Positions 15,901 to 24,257 of a DNA stretch of 34,992 nt are shown in pieces. The stretch is taken from the NCBI GenBank assembly GCA_012719745.1, contig JAAXZS010000056.1, forward strand, positions 1 to 34,992, in the 5' to 3' direction. The position numbers were made by a program, and so were the translations under genes. The DNA is from Clostridiales bacterium (lineage in GTDB: Bacteria > Bacillota > Clostridia > Oscillospirales > Oscillospiraceae). Numbering within the stretch: the stretch's first letter is position 1; each line of letters begins with the position of its first letter. Below the pieces are notes generated by a model. It was given only the letters and a program-made list of their open reading frames with translations, did not search any database and was not told the DNA's origin.

Positions 15901-16960
15901 CGGTAAGGCCGATGATCTCCGGTGTCAGGCGGCGATTGGGGTTCACGAAGGTCTGAAATCGTTCTGTCACTTCTCCATTTTTCAGGACAACAGCACCAAT
16001 TTCCGTAATAGCCTCCCGGGTCACCTTCAGTCCGGTGGTCTCAATGTCAAAGCAGACAATCTCATCGGAAAAATCGCCGTCCTGTTCTCCGTGGACGGCA
16101 ATCCTGTCATCCAGATTGTTGAGAAAATACCCCTCCACGCCGTAAAGTATTTTAATTTTACCCTTGGCCGTATGCCAGGCATCGGGAAAAGACTGCGCCA
16201 CGCCGTGATCGGTAATGGCAATGGCGGGATGGCCCCAGGAGATAGCCTCCTTAATCACGCTCTCTGTGTTGGTCAGAGCGTCCATATTGGACATCCGGGT
16301 GTGGAGATGCAGCTCCACCCGCTTTTCATCTGCCGTATCCTGCCGTCCCTGGTGGTTCACCACATTGATATTCTGGGGATTCAGCTGCATATCCCGGCCA
16401 TCCCGGGTCAGCTCCATATAGCCCTGCACACGCAGCCACATACCGGGCTGTACCGCATCCTTAACGGGGGTAGCCTCCTTGGTCTGCATGTATTTGCGCA
16501 CCGTCACCGAGTTTTGATAGTCAGTCATATCAAAGGTCAGGCACCAGACGCCCGGCCGGCGGGTTTCATAGCACTCCGTGGAAAAAACTTTTCCCTCCAC
16601 GATCACGCCGCCCATCTTGGGATTGAGGCCTGTCATAGGCACCGGATTGCCCCGGATCTCTTTTCCCATGAGAACGGCGCCGGGCTCCTGTTTTCCATCC
16701 TTTGAGATGGTGCCGGCAGTGGGTATCGTCTTTACCGAGAGGTTCACTTTCTGTAAACCATATTGCCTTGCCAGCATTTGCGCAATCGCCGATTGTGCCG
16801 CACCCGGTATCTCCTCCCGGGCCTCCAGCACCACCTGCAATGTACGGGTCTGCTGGTTGAGGGTGCCGGAGAGAATCATCGCGTCATGCAGTACGATCCG
16901 CAGCTCCCGCGGTGGGATAAAGGAGTCAAAAAATTCAAAAAAAGGTATTTTATCCGCCAT
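12995..16960 (-). CDS. polC: DNA polymerase III PolC-type alpha subunit
   Basis: PolC is the replicative DNA polymerase with built-in proofreading of low-G+C Gram-positives. In order it has a short N-terminal region, an OB domain (about 117-205), a PHP domain starting at VELHLH (215-220), the DnaQ-like exonuclease inserted at FDIETTG (304-310) with AAHNAEFDIGF and HHRASDDA, a zinc site (CPKC near 792, CPVC near 813), and the catalytic palm PDIDLNFSG (about 842-850). The fingers and C-terminal helix-hairpin-helix region follow. At 1321 residues it is about 116 shorter than the 1437 of B. subtilis, and the loss is all before the PHP domain. AAAGAGG precedes the ATG. It is the last gene of the pyrH-polC operon. 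Confidence 0.97.
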   Translation of the reverse strand: MADKIPFFEFFDSFIPPRELRIVLHDAMILSGTLNQQTRTLQVVLEAREEIPGAAQSAIAQMLARQYGLQKVNLSVKTIPTAGTISKDGKQEPGAVLMGKEIRGNPVPMTGLNPKMGGVIVEGKVFSTECYETRRPGVWCLTFDMTDYQNSVTVRKYMQTKEATPVKDAVQPGMWLRVQGYMELTRDGRDMQLNPQNINVVNHQGRQDTADEKRVELHLHTRMSNMDALTNTESVIKEAISWGHPAIAITDHGVAQSFPDAWHTAKGKIKILYGVEGYFLNNLDDRIAVHGEQDGDFSDEIVCFDIETTGLKVTREAITEIGAVVLKNGEVTERFQTFVNPNRRLTPEIIGLTGITDDMLKTAPTLKEALTAFLAFVQGRPLAAHNAEFDIGFIRAGCQKVGLPFDPTYIDSLILAQNLLPELNKYKLDIVAEYLDLPAFNHHRASDDAAMVAYMLIPFFDMLRKSGLHRLQEINVEMLKLRPKGSKSNRFPKHIIIIAKNKLGLKHLYQLISASNLKYFKRVPIIPKTELVSHREGLLIGSACEAGELFRAVVDHKDWAELRRIASFYDYLEIQPICNNMFMLRSGEVKSEEELRDFNRTIVKLGEELGKPVCATGDVHFQEPEDEVYRHILLASKKFADADEALPIYFKTTDEMLREFSYLGEEKAREVVVTNTQKMADLVEEIELLPPGQLFPPRLENSEQELNSRVWDRCHELYGDNPPQLIIDRLNVELGSILGKYDVVYMSAQKLVQRSLENGYLVGSRGSVGSSLVAYMSGITEVNSLPPHYRCPKCKNTEFITDGSFGCGADMPEKTCPVCGTPYAKDGFDIPFETFLGYGGGKVPDIDLNFSGEYQAKAHRHAIEMFGETQVFRAGTIGTLADKTAFGYVKKYMEERGQEAGNAELNRLTQGCVGVRRTTGQHPGGLVVVPDDMDVEDFTAVQHPADASDSDTITTHFEYHCMEDNLLKLDMLGHDDPTMIRMLEDLTGVDARKIRLDDPDTMSIFTSSKVLGFTDNDLLGPTGAVAIPEFNTRFTRGMLMETQPKDFNTLVRLSGFSHGTDVWLGNARDLILNGTASVLETVGCRDDIMLYLMSMGLEPKMSFKIMEFVRKGKAKKKGDFEPGWEDAMRANKVPDWYMQSLLKIGYLFPKAHAVAYVMMAFRIAWFKVHEPLAFYATFFSIRAKAFDAEYCCAGMDAVKKKIREIENNKDASDVEQNLMVTLEVCYEFYLRGFHFDTINIYKSDATKFVITDKGLLPPFVSVHGLGEAAALATVEQRKGKTFISVEEFATCCNKLSKTHIEQLKALGAFAGMAETSQITLF

Positions 16961-16972
16961 TGGTTGCCTCTT

Positions 16973-18010
16973 TCACAGTTTGTCTATCTCGTCCATCAGG
17001 GCGTCCACCAGACGCTCTTGGGGTACCTTGTATAAAGTCTGTCCCTTTCGGAAAATCAGTCCCTCACCGTTTCCCCCGGCAATGCCCACATCAGCGGCGG
17101 CGGCTTCACCGGGGCCGTTGACAATGCAACCCATCACGGCTACCGTGATATTTTTACGGCAGCCGGTCAGGCGCCGCTCCACCTCTTCCGCCAGAGGGAT
17201 CATATCGTACTTTGTCCGGCCGCAGGTAGGACAGGCAATGAGGTTGGGACCTGTCTGCCGGATACCGGCAGCAGAGAGAATTTTCTTGGCCGCATAAACC
17301 TCTTCCACCGGGTCTGCCGTCAGGGAAACCCGGATGGTGTCGCCGATGCTGGGGCAGAGAAGGCCGCCGATACCGATGGCGGATTTGATGATGCCCATAG
17401 AGGGCGTACCTGCCTCCGTCACCCCCAGGTGCAGGGGATATTCTGTCTTTTCCGCCAGCATCTCATAGGCCAGCATATTGGTGGGCACATGAGAGCATTT
17501 AACAGAAATGCAAATATCATCAAACCGGCAGTCGTTGAGAATTTCCACATGGTGCAAAGCACTCTCCACTAGAGCCCCCGCCGTAACGCCGCCATACTTT
17601 CGGAGCAAATCCTTTTCAAGGGAGCCGCCGTTGACGCCGATACGGATGGGGATGTGATGCTCCCGGCAGGCGTCAGCCACGGTCCGCACCTTATCCCGGG
17701 AGCCGATGTTGCCGGGATTGATACGGATTTTGTCAATCCCCTGCTCCACGCAGCGCAGCGCCAGCTTGTAATCAAAGTGAATATCCGCCACCAGCGGAAT
17801 ATGGATGGCATTCTTGATGGCACCAACAGCGTCGGCGGCCGCCATATCCGGCACCGCCACGCGGATGATCTCACACCCCGCCTCTTCCAGACGGGCAATC
17901 TGCGCCGTGGTGGCCGCCACATCCTCCGTATGCGTGTTGCACATAGATTGGATTGCTATCGGAGCCCTTCCGCCAACGGGCACATTTCCCACCATGATCT
18001 GTCTGCTCAT
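16973..18010 (-). CDS. ispG: 4-hydroxy-3-methylbut-2-en-1-yl diphosphate synthase (IspG/GcpE)
   Basis: IspG converts methylerythritol cyclodiphosphate to HMBPP in the MEP isoprenoid pathway. It uses a [4Fe-4S] cluster and reduced ferredoxin or flavodoxin. The 345-residue form is the short bacterial type: a TIM barrel, then a cluster-binding domain with CPTCGRTKYD and CIVNGPGEA. I chose ATG 18010 because AGGAGG lies 9-10 nt upstream and the protein then starts MSRQIMVGNVPVGG. An ATG 12 codons earlier overlaps rseP. The gene lies between rseP and polC, with gaps of about a dozen nucleotides, so it is part of the same operon as dxr, another MEP gene. Confidence 0.95.
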   Translation of the reverse strand: MSRQIMVGNVPVGGRAPIAIQSMCNTHTEDVAATTAQIARLEEAGCEIIRVAVPDMAAADAVGAIKNAIHIPLVADIHFDYKLALRCVEQGIDKIRINPGNIGSRDKVRTVADACREHHIPIRIGVNGGSLEKDLLRKYGGVTAGALVESALHHVEILNDCRFDDICISVKCSHVPTNMLAYEMLAEKTEYPLHLGVTEAGTPSMGIIKSAIGIGGLLCPSIGDTIRVSLTADPVEEVYAAKKILSAAGIRQTGPNLIACPTCGRTKYDMIPLAEEVERRLTGCRKNITVAVMGCIVNGPGEAAAADVGIAGGNGEGLIFRKGQTLYKVPQERLVDALMDEIDKL

Positions 18011-18023
18011 CTCTATAAGCCTC

Positions 18024-19085
18024 CTATTGGAATATTTTCCACACATCCTGGAAGGTCACCGCCACCATCAGCAGCATCAAAAGGCCGAAACCCGCCAGAT
18101 GAATATAGTTTTCATATTTTTCAGGAATTTTCTTTTTGATGGTCACCATGCAGAGGGTATTCACCACCAGAAAGAAAATCTTGCCTCCATCCAGCGCCGG
18201 CAGCGGCAGCAGGTTCATCACCGCCAGGTTGACGGCAATGAGCGCCGCCAGATAGGCAATGTTAACCACCGCATCCTGCACGGTGGCCGCCTGCTGTCCC
18301 ACATCCGTTATGGTGGACACAATGCCCACTGGCCCGCTCATGTCCTTAAAGCTGGCCTCTCCGCTAAAAAGCATCTGCAAGCTCAGACGGACCAGACGCA
18401 CAAAATCTACCGCATTGTACCAGCTGTTGGTAATGCGGTTGGCAAATGTGGCTTTTTCTGTTCCGAAATACAGTCCGTAACCGGTGTAAGTGGTGCCGTC
18501 GGCAGAGGGATATTCCGCCTTCGTCATGGGAAAATCCGTCAACTTTACCTTAGCGCCGTCCCGCACTACCACCAGGTCAAACTTCGTTCCGTGGCCCCGG
18601 GGAAAAAGGAGACTCAGGGCGCTGTACACATAGACACGTTCCCCGTCAATGGACCAGATACGGTCACCTTCCTGTAAACCGATTTCACTTTGCAGCGGGC
18701 ATCCATCAGCGAATCCGGTGATCGTCGGTGTATAGAAAGCGGCGGCTCCGGCATTGAGAATCAGAATAATGAGAAAGCCCGCCACAAAGTTCATGGCGGC
18801 TCCTGCCACAAAGATCAGCAGCTTCTGCCAAAATCCCTTGTTGTTCAGTGCGGCAGGGTCATCAGAGTTTTCCTCCTCCCCTTCCATGGCGCAAAAGCCG
18901 CCGATGGGGAAAAGACGCAGCGAATAGGTGGTATCGCCTTTTTCTTTTTTCAGGATGGTGGGACCCATACCGATGGAAAACTCATTGACACGGACACCGC
19001 AGGCCTTGGCCGCCATAAAGTGCCCCAGCTCATGTACAGCGATCAGCACGCCAAAAATCAAAATCGCAGCTAAAATATAGACCAT
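18024..19085 (-). CDS. rseP: RIP metalloprotease RseP (site-2 protease family)
   Basis: RseP/RasP is a membrane zinc protease that cleaves anti-sigma factors and leftover signal peptides inside the bilayer. The 353 residues show the HELGH zinc motif at 18-22 in the first helix, a PDZ domain (about 115-200, GCPLQSEIGLQEGDRIWSID), and the second active-site motif NLLPLPALDGGK near the C-terminus. There are about four transmembrane segments. The substrate here is unknown. It lies between dxr and ispG with gaps of 10-13 nt, the usual position in Firmicutes envelope operons. Confidence 0.94.
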   Translation of the reverse strand: MVYILAAILIFGVLIAVHELGHFMAAKACGVRVNEFSIGMGPTILKKEKGDTTYSLRLFPIGGFCAMEGEEENSDDPAALNNKGFWQKLLIFVAGAAMNFVAGFLIILILNAGAAAFYTPTITGFADGCPLQSEIGLQEGDRIWSIDGERVYVYSALSLLFPRGHGTKFDLVVVRDGAKVKLTDFPMTKAEYPSADGTTYTGYGLYFGTEKATFANRITNSWYNAVDFVRLVRLSLQMLFSGEASFKDMSGPVGIVSTITDVGQQAATVQDAVVNIAYLAALIAVNLAVMNLLPLPALDGGKIFFLVVNTLCMVTIKKKIPEKYENYIHLAGFGLLMLLMVAVTFQDVWKIFQ

Positions 19086-19095
19086 ATATAATCTC

Positions 19096-20238
19096 CTACC
19101 GGTTCAGTACAGCGGCACGTGCCAGACTGTCTGCTTCCAGTATATCCGCCAAATCGGGTTCATATTTCACTTCTATTGCATCCAGTGCATACTGCACCAA
19201 ACGATGGATGTCGTTGAACCGGATCTCATCGCGCAAAAAGAGCCCCACAGCGGCCTCATTGGCCCCATTCATAATGGCACAGGCCGTCCCTCCGGTGCGG
19301 GCACAGTCAAGGGCGGTCTGCAAACAGGGAAATGCGGCCAGATCCGGCTGGTGAAAGGAAAGGTCGCCGCAGGCCGTCAGGTCAAGGGGTTTGTCCGGTG
19401 ACGCGGCCCGGTAGGGATATGTCATGGCATAACGAATGGGCAGCTTCATATCCGGCGTCCCCAGCTGGGCGATCATGGCACCATCCCGGTACTCCACCAG
19501 CGAATGAACGATACTCTGCCGGTGGATGACAACGCTCACCTGCTGCTGCGGCAGATTGTAAAGCCGCATCGCCTCGATGACCTCCAATCCCTTATTCATC
19601 AGCGTGGCGGAGTCCACCGTGATTTTGGCGCCCATGGACCAGTTGGGATGATGCAGCGCCTGCTGCCTTGTCACCGTCTCCAGTTCCTCGTAGCTCTTTC
19701 CGAAGAAGGGCCCGCCGGAACAGGTGAGGATCAGCCGCCTGATCTCTCCTCGGTCACGGCACCCCTGGAGACTCTGAAAGATAGCGGAGTGCTCCGAATC
19801 CACCGGAATGATCTCTGTGCCGTATTTTTGCGCTTCCGCCATGACCAGTGTGCCGGCGCAGACCAGGGTCTCCTTATTAGCAAGGGCAATGCGCTTGCGG
19901 TGGCGGATCGCTTCCAGCGTCGGCTGCAGACCGATCATTCCCATCACGGCTGTGACCACCGTGTCGGCCTCTTCCAGCGAGGCGGCCTCCAGCAGGCCCT
20001 CCATCCCCGATGATACCTTTACAGGCAGATCACACACACGCCGCCGCAGTTCTTGCGCCGGTGTTTTGTCATAAAGCACCACAAGACGAGGGAGAAATTG
20101 CCTCGTCTGTTTTTCCATTAGATCCACACTTTGGTTGGCCGTCAGCGCCGCCACGCCAATGGACAGCTCTCTTGCCACCTCCAGGGCCTGCCGGCCGATG
20201 GAGCCGGTGGAGCCAAGGAGGGAAATTGTTTTCGTCAT
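19096..20238 (-). CDS. dxr: 1-deoxy-D-xylulose 5-phosphate reductoisomerase
   Basis: Dxr makes methylerythritol 4-phosphate, the committed step of the MEP pathway, using NADPH and a divalent metal. At 380 residues it is of normal length. GSTGSIG (9-15) is the NADPH-binding loop, and ANKETLV (120-126) is conserved. D147 and E149 in PVDSEHSAIFQ bind the metal, with the third ligand in MNKGLEVIEA. AAGAGG precedes the ATG by about 8 nt. It sits 12 nt after cdsA. With ispG two genes downstream, the operon carries two MEP steps next to undecaprenyl synthesis, which consumes the product. Confidence 0.96.
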   Translation of the reverse strand: MTKTISLLGSTGSIGRQALEVARELSIGVAALTANQSVDLMEKQTRQFLPRLVVLYDKTPAQELRRRVCDLPVKVSSGMEGLLEAASLEEADTVVTAVMGMIGLQPTLEAIRHRKRIALANKETLVCAGTLVMAEAQKYGTEIIPVDSEHSAIFQSLQGCRDRGEIRRLILTCSGGPFFGKSYEELETVTRQQALHHPNWSMGAKITVDSATLMNKGLEVIEAMRLYNLPQQQVSVVIHRQSIVHSLVEYRDGAMIAQLGTPDMKLPIRYAMTYPYRAASPDKPLDLTACGDLSFHQPDLAAFPCLQTALDCARTGGTACAIMNGANEAAVGLFLRDEIRFNDIHRLVQYALDAIEVKYEPDLADILEADSLARAAVLNR

Positions 20239-20250
20239 GAAAGATACCTC

Positions 20251-21087
20251 TTAAAAGTTACAGAGACTGTGCAAAATCAGCCACATCACCGGCGCCGTGA
20301 AAATCACGCTGTCAAAGCGATCCAGTACGCCGCCGTGTCCCGGCAGCAGCTTGCCGTAATCTTTGATGCCGTACTCCCGTTTGATAACGGAAAAGCTCAG
20401 ATCCCCCAGCTGACCGGCGAGAGATCCCACCAAACCCAGCAGCAGGCAAAGACCGATGTCCAGGGGATAGACAGTGCATAGATAAAATATAATGCGGAAA
20501 ATGACCATACCCAACATACCGCCCACAAGGCCGCCCACAGCGCCCTCCACTGTCTTTTTGTGACTGACATGAGGGGAAAGTTTGTGCTTTCCGAGCGTCA
20601 GCCCGGTAAAAAACGCGGCGGAATCACTGCAGAAAGCGGCTACCAGTGGGATCATTACAAGGCCGCTGCCATAGTCCATCATCCGCAGCCGCAGCAGACA
20701 TCCCAAAGCCAGCGGGATAACGATACCCGCAAACAGTGCAGTACAGGTGTCCAAAAAGGTCAAAGGGCGTTCTTTTCCGTATTCCAGAATCACGCAGATG
20801 AACCAGAATAGTACAAATACGGCCAGCCACAGCCAGCGGGTCCTGTACATGGAAGAGGTGGGCGTCCGGTCGAGATAGGTGGCAAAGGTCGTAAAGATGG
20901 CCATCAAAGCCGGCAGAAAGACCCACCTTTTTGCTTTTTCGGGGCCGGAGACCGCCGTCATCAGTTCATGGGCGCCAATGATGCTTAAAAGCGCCGCCAG
21001 CAGAGCCGTTGCCCAGTCGGGCGCCCAAATCAATACCAGCAGTAGCAAGGGAATTCCCATAGCCGCCACCAACAATCTTGCTTTCAT
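20251..21087 (-). CDS. cdsA: Phosphatidate cytidylyltransferase
   Basis: CdsA forms CDP-diacylglycerol from phosphatidate and CTP, the entry to phosphatidylglycerol and other anionic lipids. This membrane protein of 278 residues has about seven to eight hydrophobic segments. The C-terminal CDS signature is complete: S-x3-Q-x-GD followed by IKREYGIKDYGKLLPGHGG and DRFDS. It lies between uppS and dxr with gaps of 12-18 nt. Length and motif are standard for the family, and nothing odd is seen. Confidence 0.95.
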   Translation of the reverse strand: MKARLLVAAMGIPLLLLVLIWAPDWATALLAALLSIIGAHELMTAVSGPEKAKRWVFLPALMAIFTTFATYLDRTPTSSMYRTRWLWLAVFVLFWFICVILEYGKERPLTFLDTCTALFAGIVIPLALGCLLRLRMMDYGSGLVMIPLVAAFCSDSAAFFTGLTLGKHKLSPHVSHKKTVEGAVGGLVGGMLGMVIFRIIFYLCTVYPLDIGLCLLLGLVGSLAGQLGDLSFSVIKREYGIKDYGKLLPGHGGVLDRFDSVIFTAPVMWLILHSLCNF

Positions 21088-21105
21088 GCTTCACATCCTA
21101 ATCCA

Positions 21106-21858
21106 CTATTTGATGCCGCCAAAACGGCGGTCACGGTTCTGATACGCCAGAATGGCCTGATCCAAATCTTTTTCTTTAAAATCCGGCCAAAGGGTATCAC
21201 AACTATAAAATTCAGCATAGGCGCATTGCCACAGTAGGAAATTGCTCAGGCGCATTTCCCCTCCCGGCCGGATAATCAAGTCGGGATCTGGCATTTCCCC
21301 AGTATACATATAGGAGGAAAAGGCTTTTTCATCCAGCGCCTCCGGTGTACATTTCCCATCCCGGCAATCCTGTGCAAAGGCTTTTGCCGCAGATACAATT
21401 TCATTTCGCCCACCGTAGTTCAGGCAGATATTGGCCTGAAACCCGTGGATGCGTTTTGAAATCTCATGGGTCTGGGCGATCAGTTCCTGCAACTCCGGCG
21501 TGACCGCGCTTAAATCGCCCAAAAATTCCAGGCCCTTTTGATCCCGCTCCATAGTATCAATGGCTTCCAGCAGATATTTCTTTAAAAGGGTCATAATGGT
21601 GTTCACTTCGTCTGCCGGCCGTTTCCAATTTTCTGTTGAAAAGGCATATACCGTCAGATACTCCACACCAATTTTCTTGCAATAGTTGGCAATGGTGCGA
21701 AAGGTTTCTGCTCCTACTTTATGGCCGGCGCTGCGAGGCAGACCGCGCTGCTTCGCCCAACGACCGTTGCCGTCCATAATAATAGCGATGTGGCGGGGAA
21801 GGCGGTCAAAATCCACCTGCCCCGCCGTATGATGCTCTTTTTTTCGCCAAAAGCTCAT
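21106..21858 (-). CDS. uppS: Undecaprenyl diphosphate synthase (cis-prenyltransferase)
   Basis: UppS extends farnesyl diphosphate with isopentenyl diphosphate to the C55 lipid carrier for peptidoglycan and other wall polymers. The 250-residue protein has the first conserved region IAIIMDGNGRWAKQRG with catalytic D29, then the AGHKVGAETFR stretch, and near the end DLIIRPGGEMRLSNFLLWQCAYAEF, which matches the RTSGExRLSNFLLWQ family signature with PGG for SGG. The start overlaps the frr stop by one base (TAATG). The final GGIK is typical. Confidence 0.96.
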   Translation of the reverse strand: MSFWRKKEHHTAGQVDFDRLPRHIAIIMDGNGRWAKQRGLPRSAGHKVGAETFRTIANYCKKIGVEYLTVYAFSTENWKRPADEVNTIMTLLKKYLLEAIDTMERDQKGLEFLGDLSAVTPELQELIAQTHEISKRIHGFQANICLNYGGRNEIVSAAKAFAQDCRDGKCTPEALDEKAFSSYMYTGEMPDPDLIIRPGGEMRLSNFLLWQCAYAEFYSCDTLWPDFKEKDLDQAILAYQNRDRRFGGIK

Positions 21859-22415
21859 TAGACAGACATCAGTTCCTTCTCTTTTTTATCCAGCAGCACA
21901 TCCATTTCCTTGCATTTGTCGTCGGTCATTTTCTGCAAGTCCTTTTCGGCTACTTTCAGCTCATCCTCCGTAATTTCGGCGTTTTTCTGCATCTTTTTGA
22001 AATGCTCCATGGCATCGCGGCGGATATTACGGACAGCGATCTTGCCGTTTTCCGAATATTTACGAATCTGTTTCACCAATTCCTTACGGCGCTCCTCTGT
22101 CAGCTGAGGAAAGCTGAGGCGGATGGCTTTACCGTCATTCTGGGGGTTGATGCCCAGATCAGATTCCAGAATTGCTTTTTCAATGTTCCGCAAAACGGAG
22201 GCATCCCAGGGTGTAATCAGCAGTGTGCGGGGGTCGGGAGAACCCACGGACGCAATCTGCTGGATAGGGGTAGGCGTTCCGTAATAGTCAACATTGATCC
22301 GGTTGAGTACGGACGCATTAGCGCGCCCGGCACGCACCGCGGCAAAATCAGAAGAAACAGATTCAATGCTCTTCTTCATCTTCTCTTCGTAAATCTTATA
22401 TTCATCTTTTAGCAT
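21858..22415 (-). CDS. frr: Ribosome recycling factor
   Basis: RRF splits post-termination 70S ribosomes together with EF-G. At 185 residues it has the exact usual length. Conserved parts include VRAGRANASVLNRINVDYYGTPTP in the hinge region, the LLITPWDASVLRNIEKAI strand and the C-terminal helix TEDELKVAEKDLQKMTD. GGAGG lies about 9 nt before the ATG, within the end of pyrH, and the gap to pyrH is only 4 nt. The pyrH-frr order is among the most conserved in bacteria. Confidence 0.97.
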   Translation of the reverse strand: MLKDEYKIYEEKMKKSIESVSSDFAAVRAGRANASVLNRINVDYYGTPTPIQQIASVGSPDPRTLLITPWDASVLRNIEKAILESDLGINPQNDGKAIRLSFPQLTEERRKELVKQIRKYSENGKIAVRNIRRDAMEHFKKMQKNAEITEDELKVAEKDLQKMTDDKCKEMDVLLDKKEKELMSV

Positions 22416-22419
22416 GGGG

Positions 22420-23139
22420 TTATGCCTCCTTCACAATCGTACCTATTTTTTCGCCGCACACCGCGCGGACAATATTGTAGGGGTCTTTCAGTGCAAAAAC
22501 CAGAACCGGAATATGATTGTCCATAGACAGGGATGTGGCTGTGGAATCCATCACAGCCAGATGCTGTGCCAGCACATCATCATAGGTAATGGCGTCAAAT
22601 TTCTTGGCTTCGGCAAATTTTGCCGGATCGCAGTCATAAACGCCGTCAATGTTTTTCGCCAGCAAAATAACATCCGCATTAATCTCCGCCGCCCGAAGAA
22701 CAGCCGCCGTGTCGGTGGAAAAGAAGGGGCTTCCAATGCCACAGCCAAAAATCACCACCCGGCCCTTTTCCAGATGACGGATGGCACGGGCGCGGATATA
22801 AGGCTCCGCCACCGCGCGGATTTCAAGAGCGGTCTGTATGCGGACATCCACATTTTTTTGTTCCAGCACATCCGCCATGGCCATACAGTTCATGGCAGTG
22901 GCCAGCATACCCATATGGTCGGAGCGCGTACGTTCAATGTGGCCCTCGCCGTTCTTCACACCGCGCCAGAAATTGCCGCCGCCGATGACAATTCCCACCT
23001 GCACGCCCATCTCCACGCAGTTCTTGATGACATCCGCCACCTGGCCCATTACATTGAAATCCAAGCCGAAATGCTTGTCGCCTGCCAACGCCTCACCACT
23101 GATTTTCAGCAGCACACGTTTATATTTTGCTTCTTGCAT
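22420..23139 (-). CDS. pyrH: UMP kinase
   Basis: PyrH phosphorylates UMP to UDP and is a hexamer of the amino-acid kinase fold. The 239 residues include KISGEAL near the N-terminus, GGGNFWRG (nucleotide-binding glycine loop), the [20 protein letters not shown] helix and [37 protein letters not shown] lies 8 nt before the ATG. It leads the operon; the rpsB-tsf genes often found upstream are absent, and a divergent hydrolase gene lies there instead. Confidence 0.97.
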   Translation of the reverse strand: MQEAKYKRVLLKISGEALAGDKHFGLDFNVMGQVADVIKNCVEMGVQVGIVIGGGNFWRGVKNGEGHIERTRSDHMGMLATAMNCMAMADVLEQKNVDVRIQTALEIRAVAEPYIRARAIRHLEKGRVVIFGCGIGSPFFSTDTAAVLRAAEINADVILLAKNIDGVYDCDPAKFAEAKKFDAITYDDVLAQHLAVMDSTATSLSMDNHIPVLVFALKDPYNIVRAVCGEKIGTIVKEA

Positions 23140-23170
23140 CAGGTTGCCTCCTGTGTTATATTACGTTCTT

Positions 23171-23199
23171 ATTGTACCTTATTTTGTGCCTTTTGCATA
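23171..23199 (-). promoter_or_regulatory. Weak candidate promoter of the pyrH-polC operon
   Basis: On the minus strand TACAAT (23171-23176) has TATGCA 17 nt upstream (23194-23199). The -10 is good and the -35 is poor. It is the best candidate in the pyrH leader, but unproven. Confidence 0.3.
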
Positions 23200-23251
23200 G
23201 AGGGGAAACAAAAGTTTTTCTTTATATTTCATTTTGGCAATCGAGTCATGC

Positions 23252-23280
23252 TTGTACCGTTCCACCCTCTGCTGTATAAT
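23252..23280 (+). promoter_or_regulatory. Promoter of the metallo-hydrolase gene
   Basis: TTGTAC (23252-23257) and a perfect TATAAT (23275-23280) have a 17-nt spacer. The transcript would start near 23287, only about 15 nt before the ATG, leaving just enough room for AAGAAGGTG. Confidence 0.75.
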
Positions 23281-23301
23281 GGAAAAAAAGAAGGTGTATA
23301 T

Positions 23302-24213
23302 ATGGAACTCCGACACATTTCCGGGTGTACCTATGTGATTGAGGCGGCCACCGCCCTTCTCACTGTCTATCAGAGCACCGGCCGAAACATAATTCTAATC
23401 GACACAGGTCTTGCCGATCAAGATCGTTCCAGCTTAACCGAATTGATCGACACACACGGCTTTTGTCTGCAAGGTATTGTTTGCTCCCATGCCCATTTTG
23501 ATCACACTGGCAATGCCCGGTATTTACAGCAGCGGTATCAATGTCCGGTGGCTATGCCGCTAGCCGAAGCAGGTCTGGCCGTTACACCGGACGCTTACCG
23601 GAGCAATTATGTAGCTCTCACTTATGCCCAAAGCCACCGTCTTTTTGCGGATGTGTGCGTCAAAGCCAACGTCATCATCCCTCCGGACGCCGCAAGCTTT
23701 TCCTTCTGTGGTGTATCCTTTGGTGTTCTGCAGCTGCCCGGCCACACCGCCGGTCAGATCGGGATTGTGACACCTGACAATGTTGCCTATCTCTCCGACT
23801 GCCTGATCGGGCGGGACACCATGGAACATGCTAAACTTCCCACCATCATGAATGTGGCGCAGGATATGGATAGTAAATATACTTTACTATCATTGCATTG
23901 CAGTTATTATATCATCGCACACAAGGAGGTTCTCCCCGATGTGCAGGAGCTCGTCACCTATAACCTCTCCGCCATTGAAGCGCGAATTGAGAAGCTGTTA
24001 TGCTGCCTCCGGGAGGGTATGACCCACGATCAGTGGCTCTCCGCTTTCTGCCAGACAGAGGCTGTTCATACACAGAAAGATTTAAAGCTCAGCATATTGG
24101 AGCGAAATTTCAACAATTTTCTCTCCTATCTGGAGGATACCGGGCGCATTGCCACGGAACGGGAAAATACCGTCAAACGCTACCGGCATGTGAAGCCCTC
24201 TCCCCTGTCCTAA
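23302..24213 (+). CDS. Metallo-beta-lactamase-fold hydrolase
   Basis: From ATG 23302 the protein has 303 residues. The frame stays open far upstream, but only as the antisense of pyrH; the promoter at 23252-23280 and AAGAAGGTG 6 nt before the ATG fix the start. The metal ligands are all present: H63, H65, D67 and H68 in SHAHFDHTG, H148 in LPGHTAG, D166 in YLSDCLIG and H207 in IIAHKEV. The last 80 residues form a helical, winged-helix-like tail of the kind seen in MBL enzymes related to glyoxalase II. The substrate is unknown. There is no signal peptide, so it acts in the cytoplasm. Confidence 0.87.
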   Translation: MELRHISGCTYVIEAATALLTVYQSTGRNIILIDTGLADQDRSSLTELIDTHGFCLQGIVCSHAHFDHTGNARYLQQRYQCPVAMPLAEAGLAVTPDAYRSNYVALTYAQSHRLFADVCVKANVIIPPDAASFSFCGVSFGVLQLPGHTAGQIGIVTPDNVAYLSDCLIGRDTMEHAKLPTIMNVAQDMDSKYTLLSLHCSYYIIAHKEVLPDVQELVTYNLSAIEARIEKLLCCLREGMTHDQWLSAFCQTEAVHTQKDLKLSILERNFNNFLSYLEDTGRIATERENTVKRYRHVKPSPLS

Positions 24214-24215
24214 TA

Positions 24216-24256
24216 AAAGAATCCTGATCTTGCATCTTGCAAGATCAGGATTCTTT
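24216..24256. terminator. Bidirectional terminator between the hydrolase and CoA-transferase genes
   Basis: A 19-bp perfect stem (AAAGAATCCTGATCTTGCA, 24216-24234 with 24238-24256) has a 3-nt loop and A/T-rich flanks. The two convergent stop codons lie 2 nt (plus) and 1 nt (minus) outside the stem, so one hairpin ends both genes. Confidence 0.92.
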
Positions 24257-24257
24257 A

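Noticed and set aside
15632-16705. 357-codon plus-strand frame over polC
   Set aside because: Antisense shadow with no recognisable protein features.
22414-23301. Plus-strand frame that would extend the metallo-hydrolase by 296 residues
   Set aside because: It runs antisense to pyrH. The promoter at 23252-23280 and the ribosome site before 23302 give a normal start.
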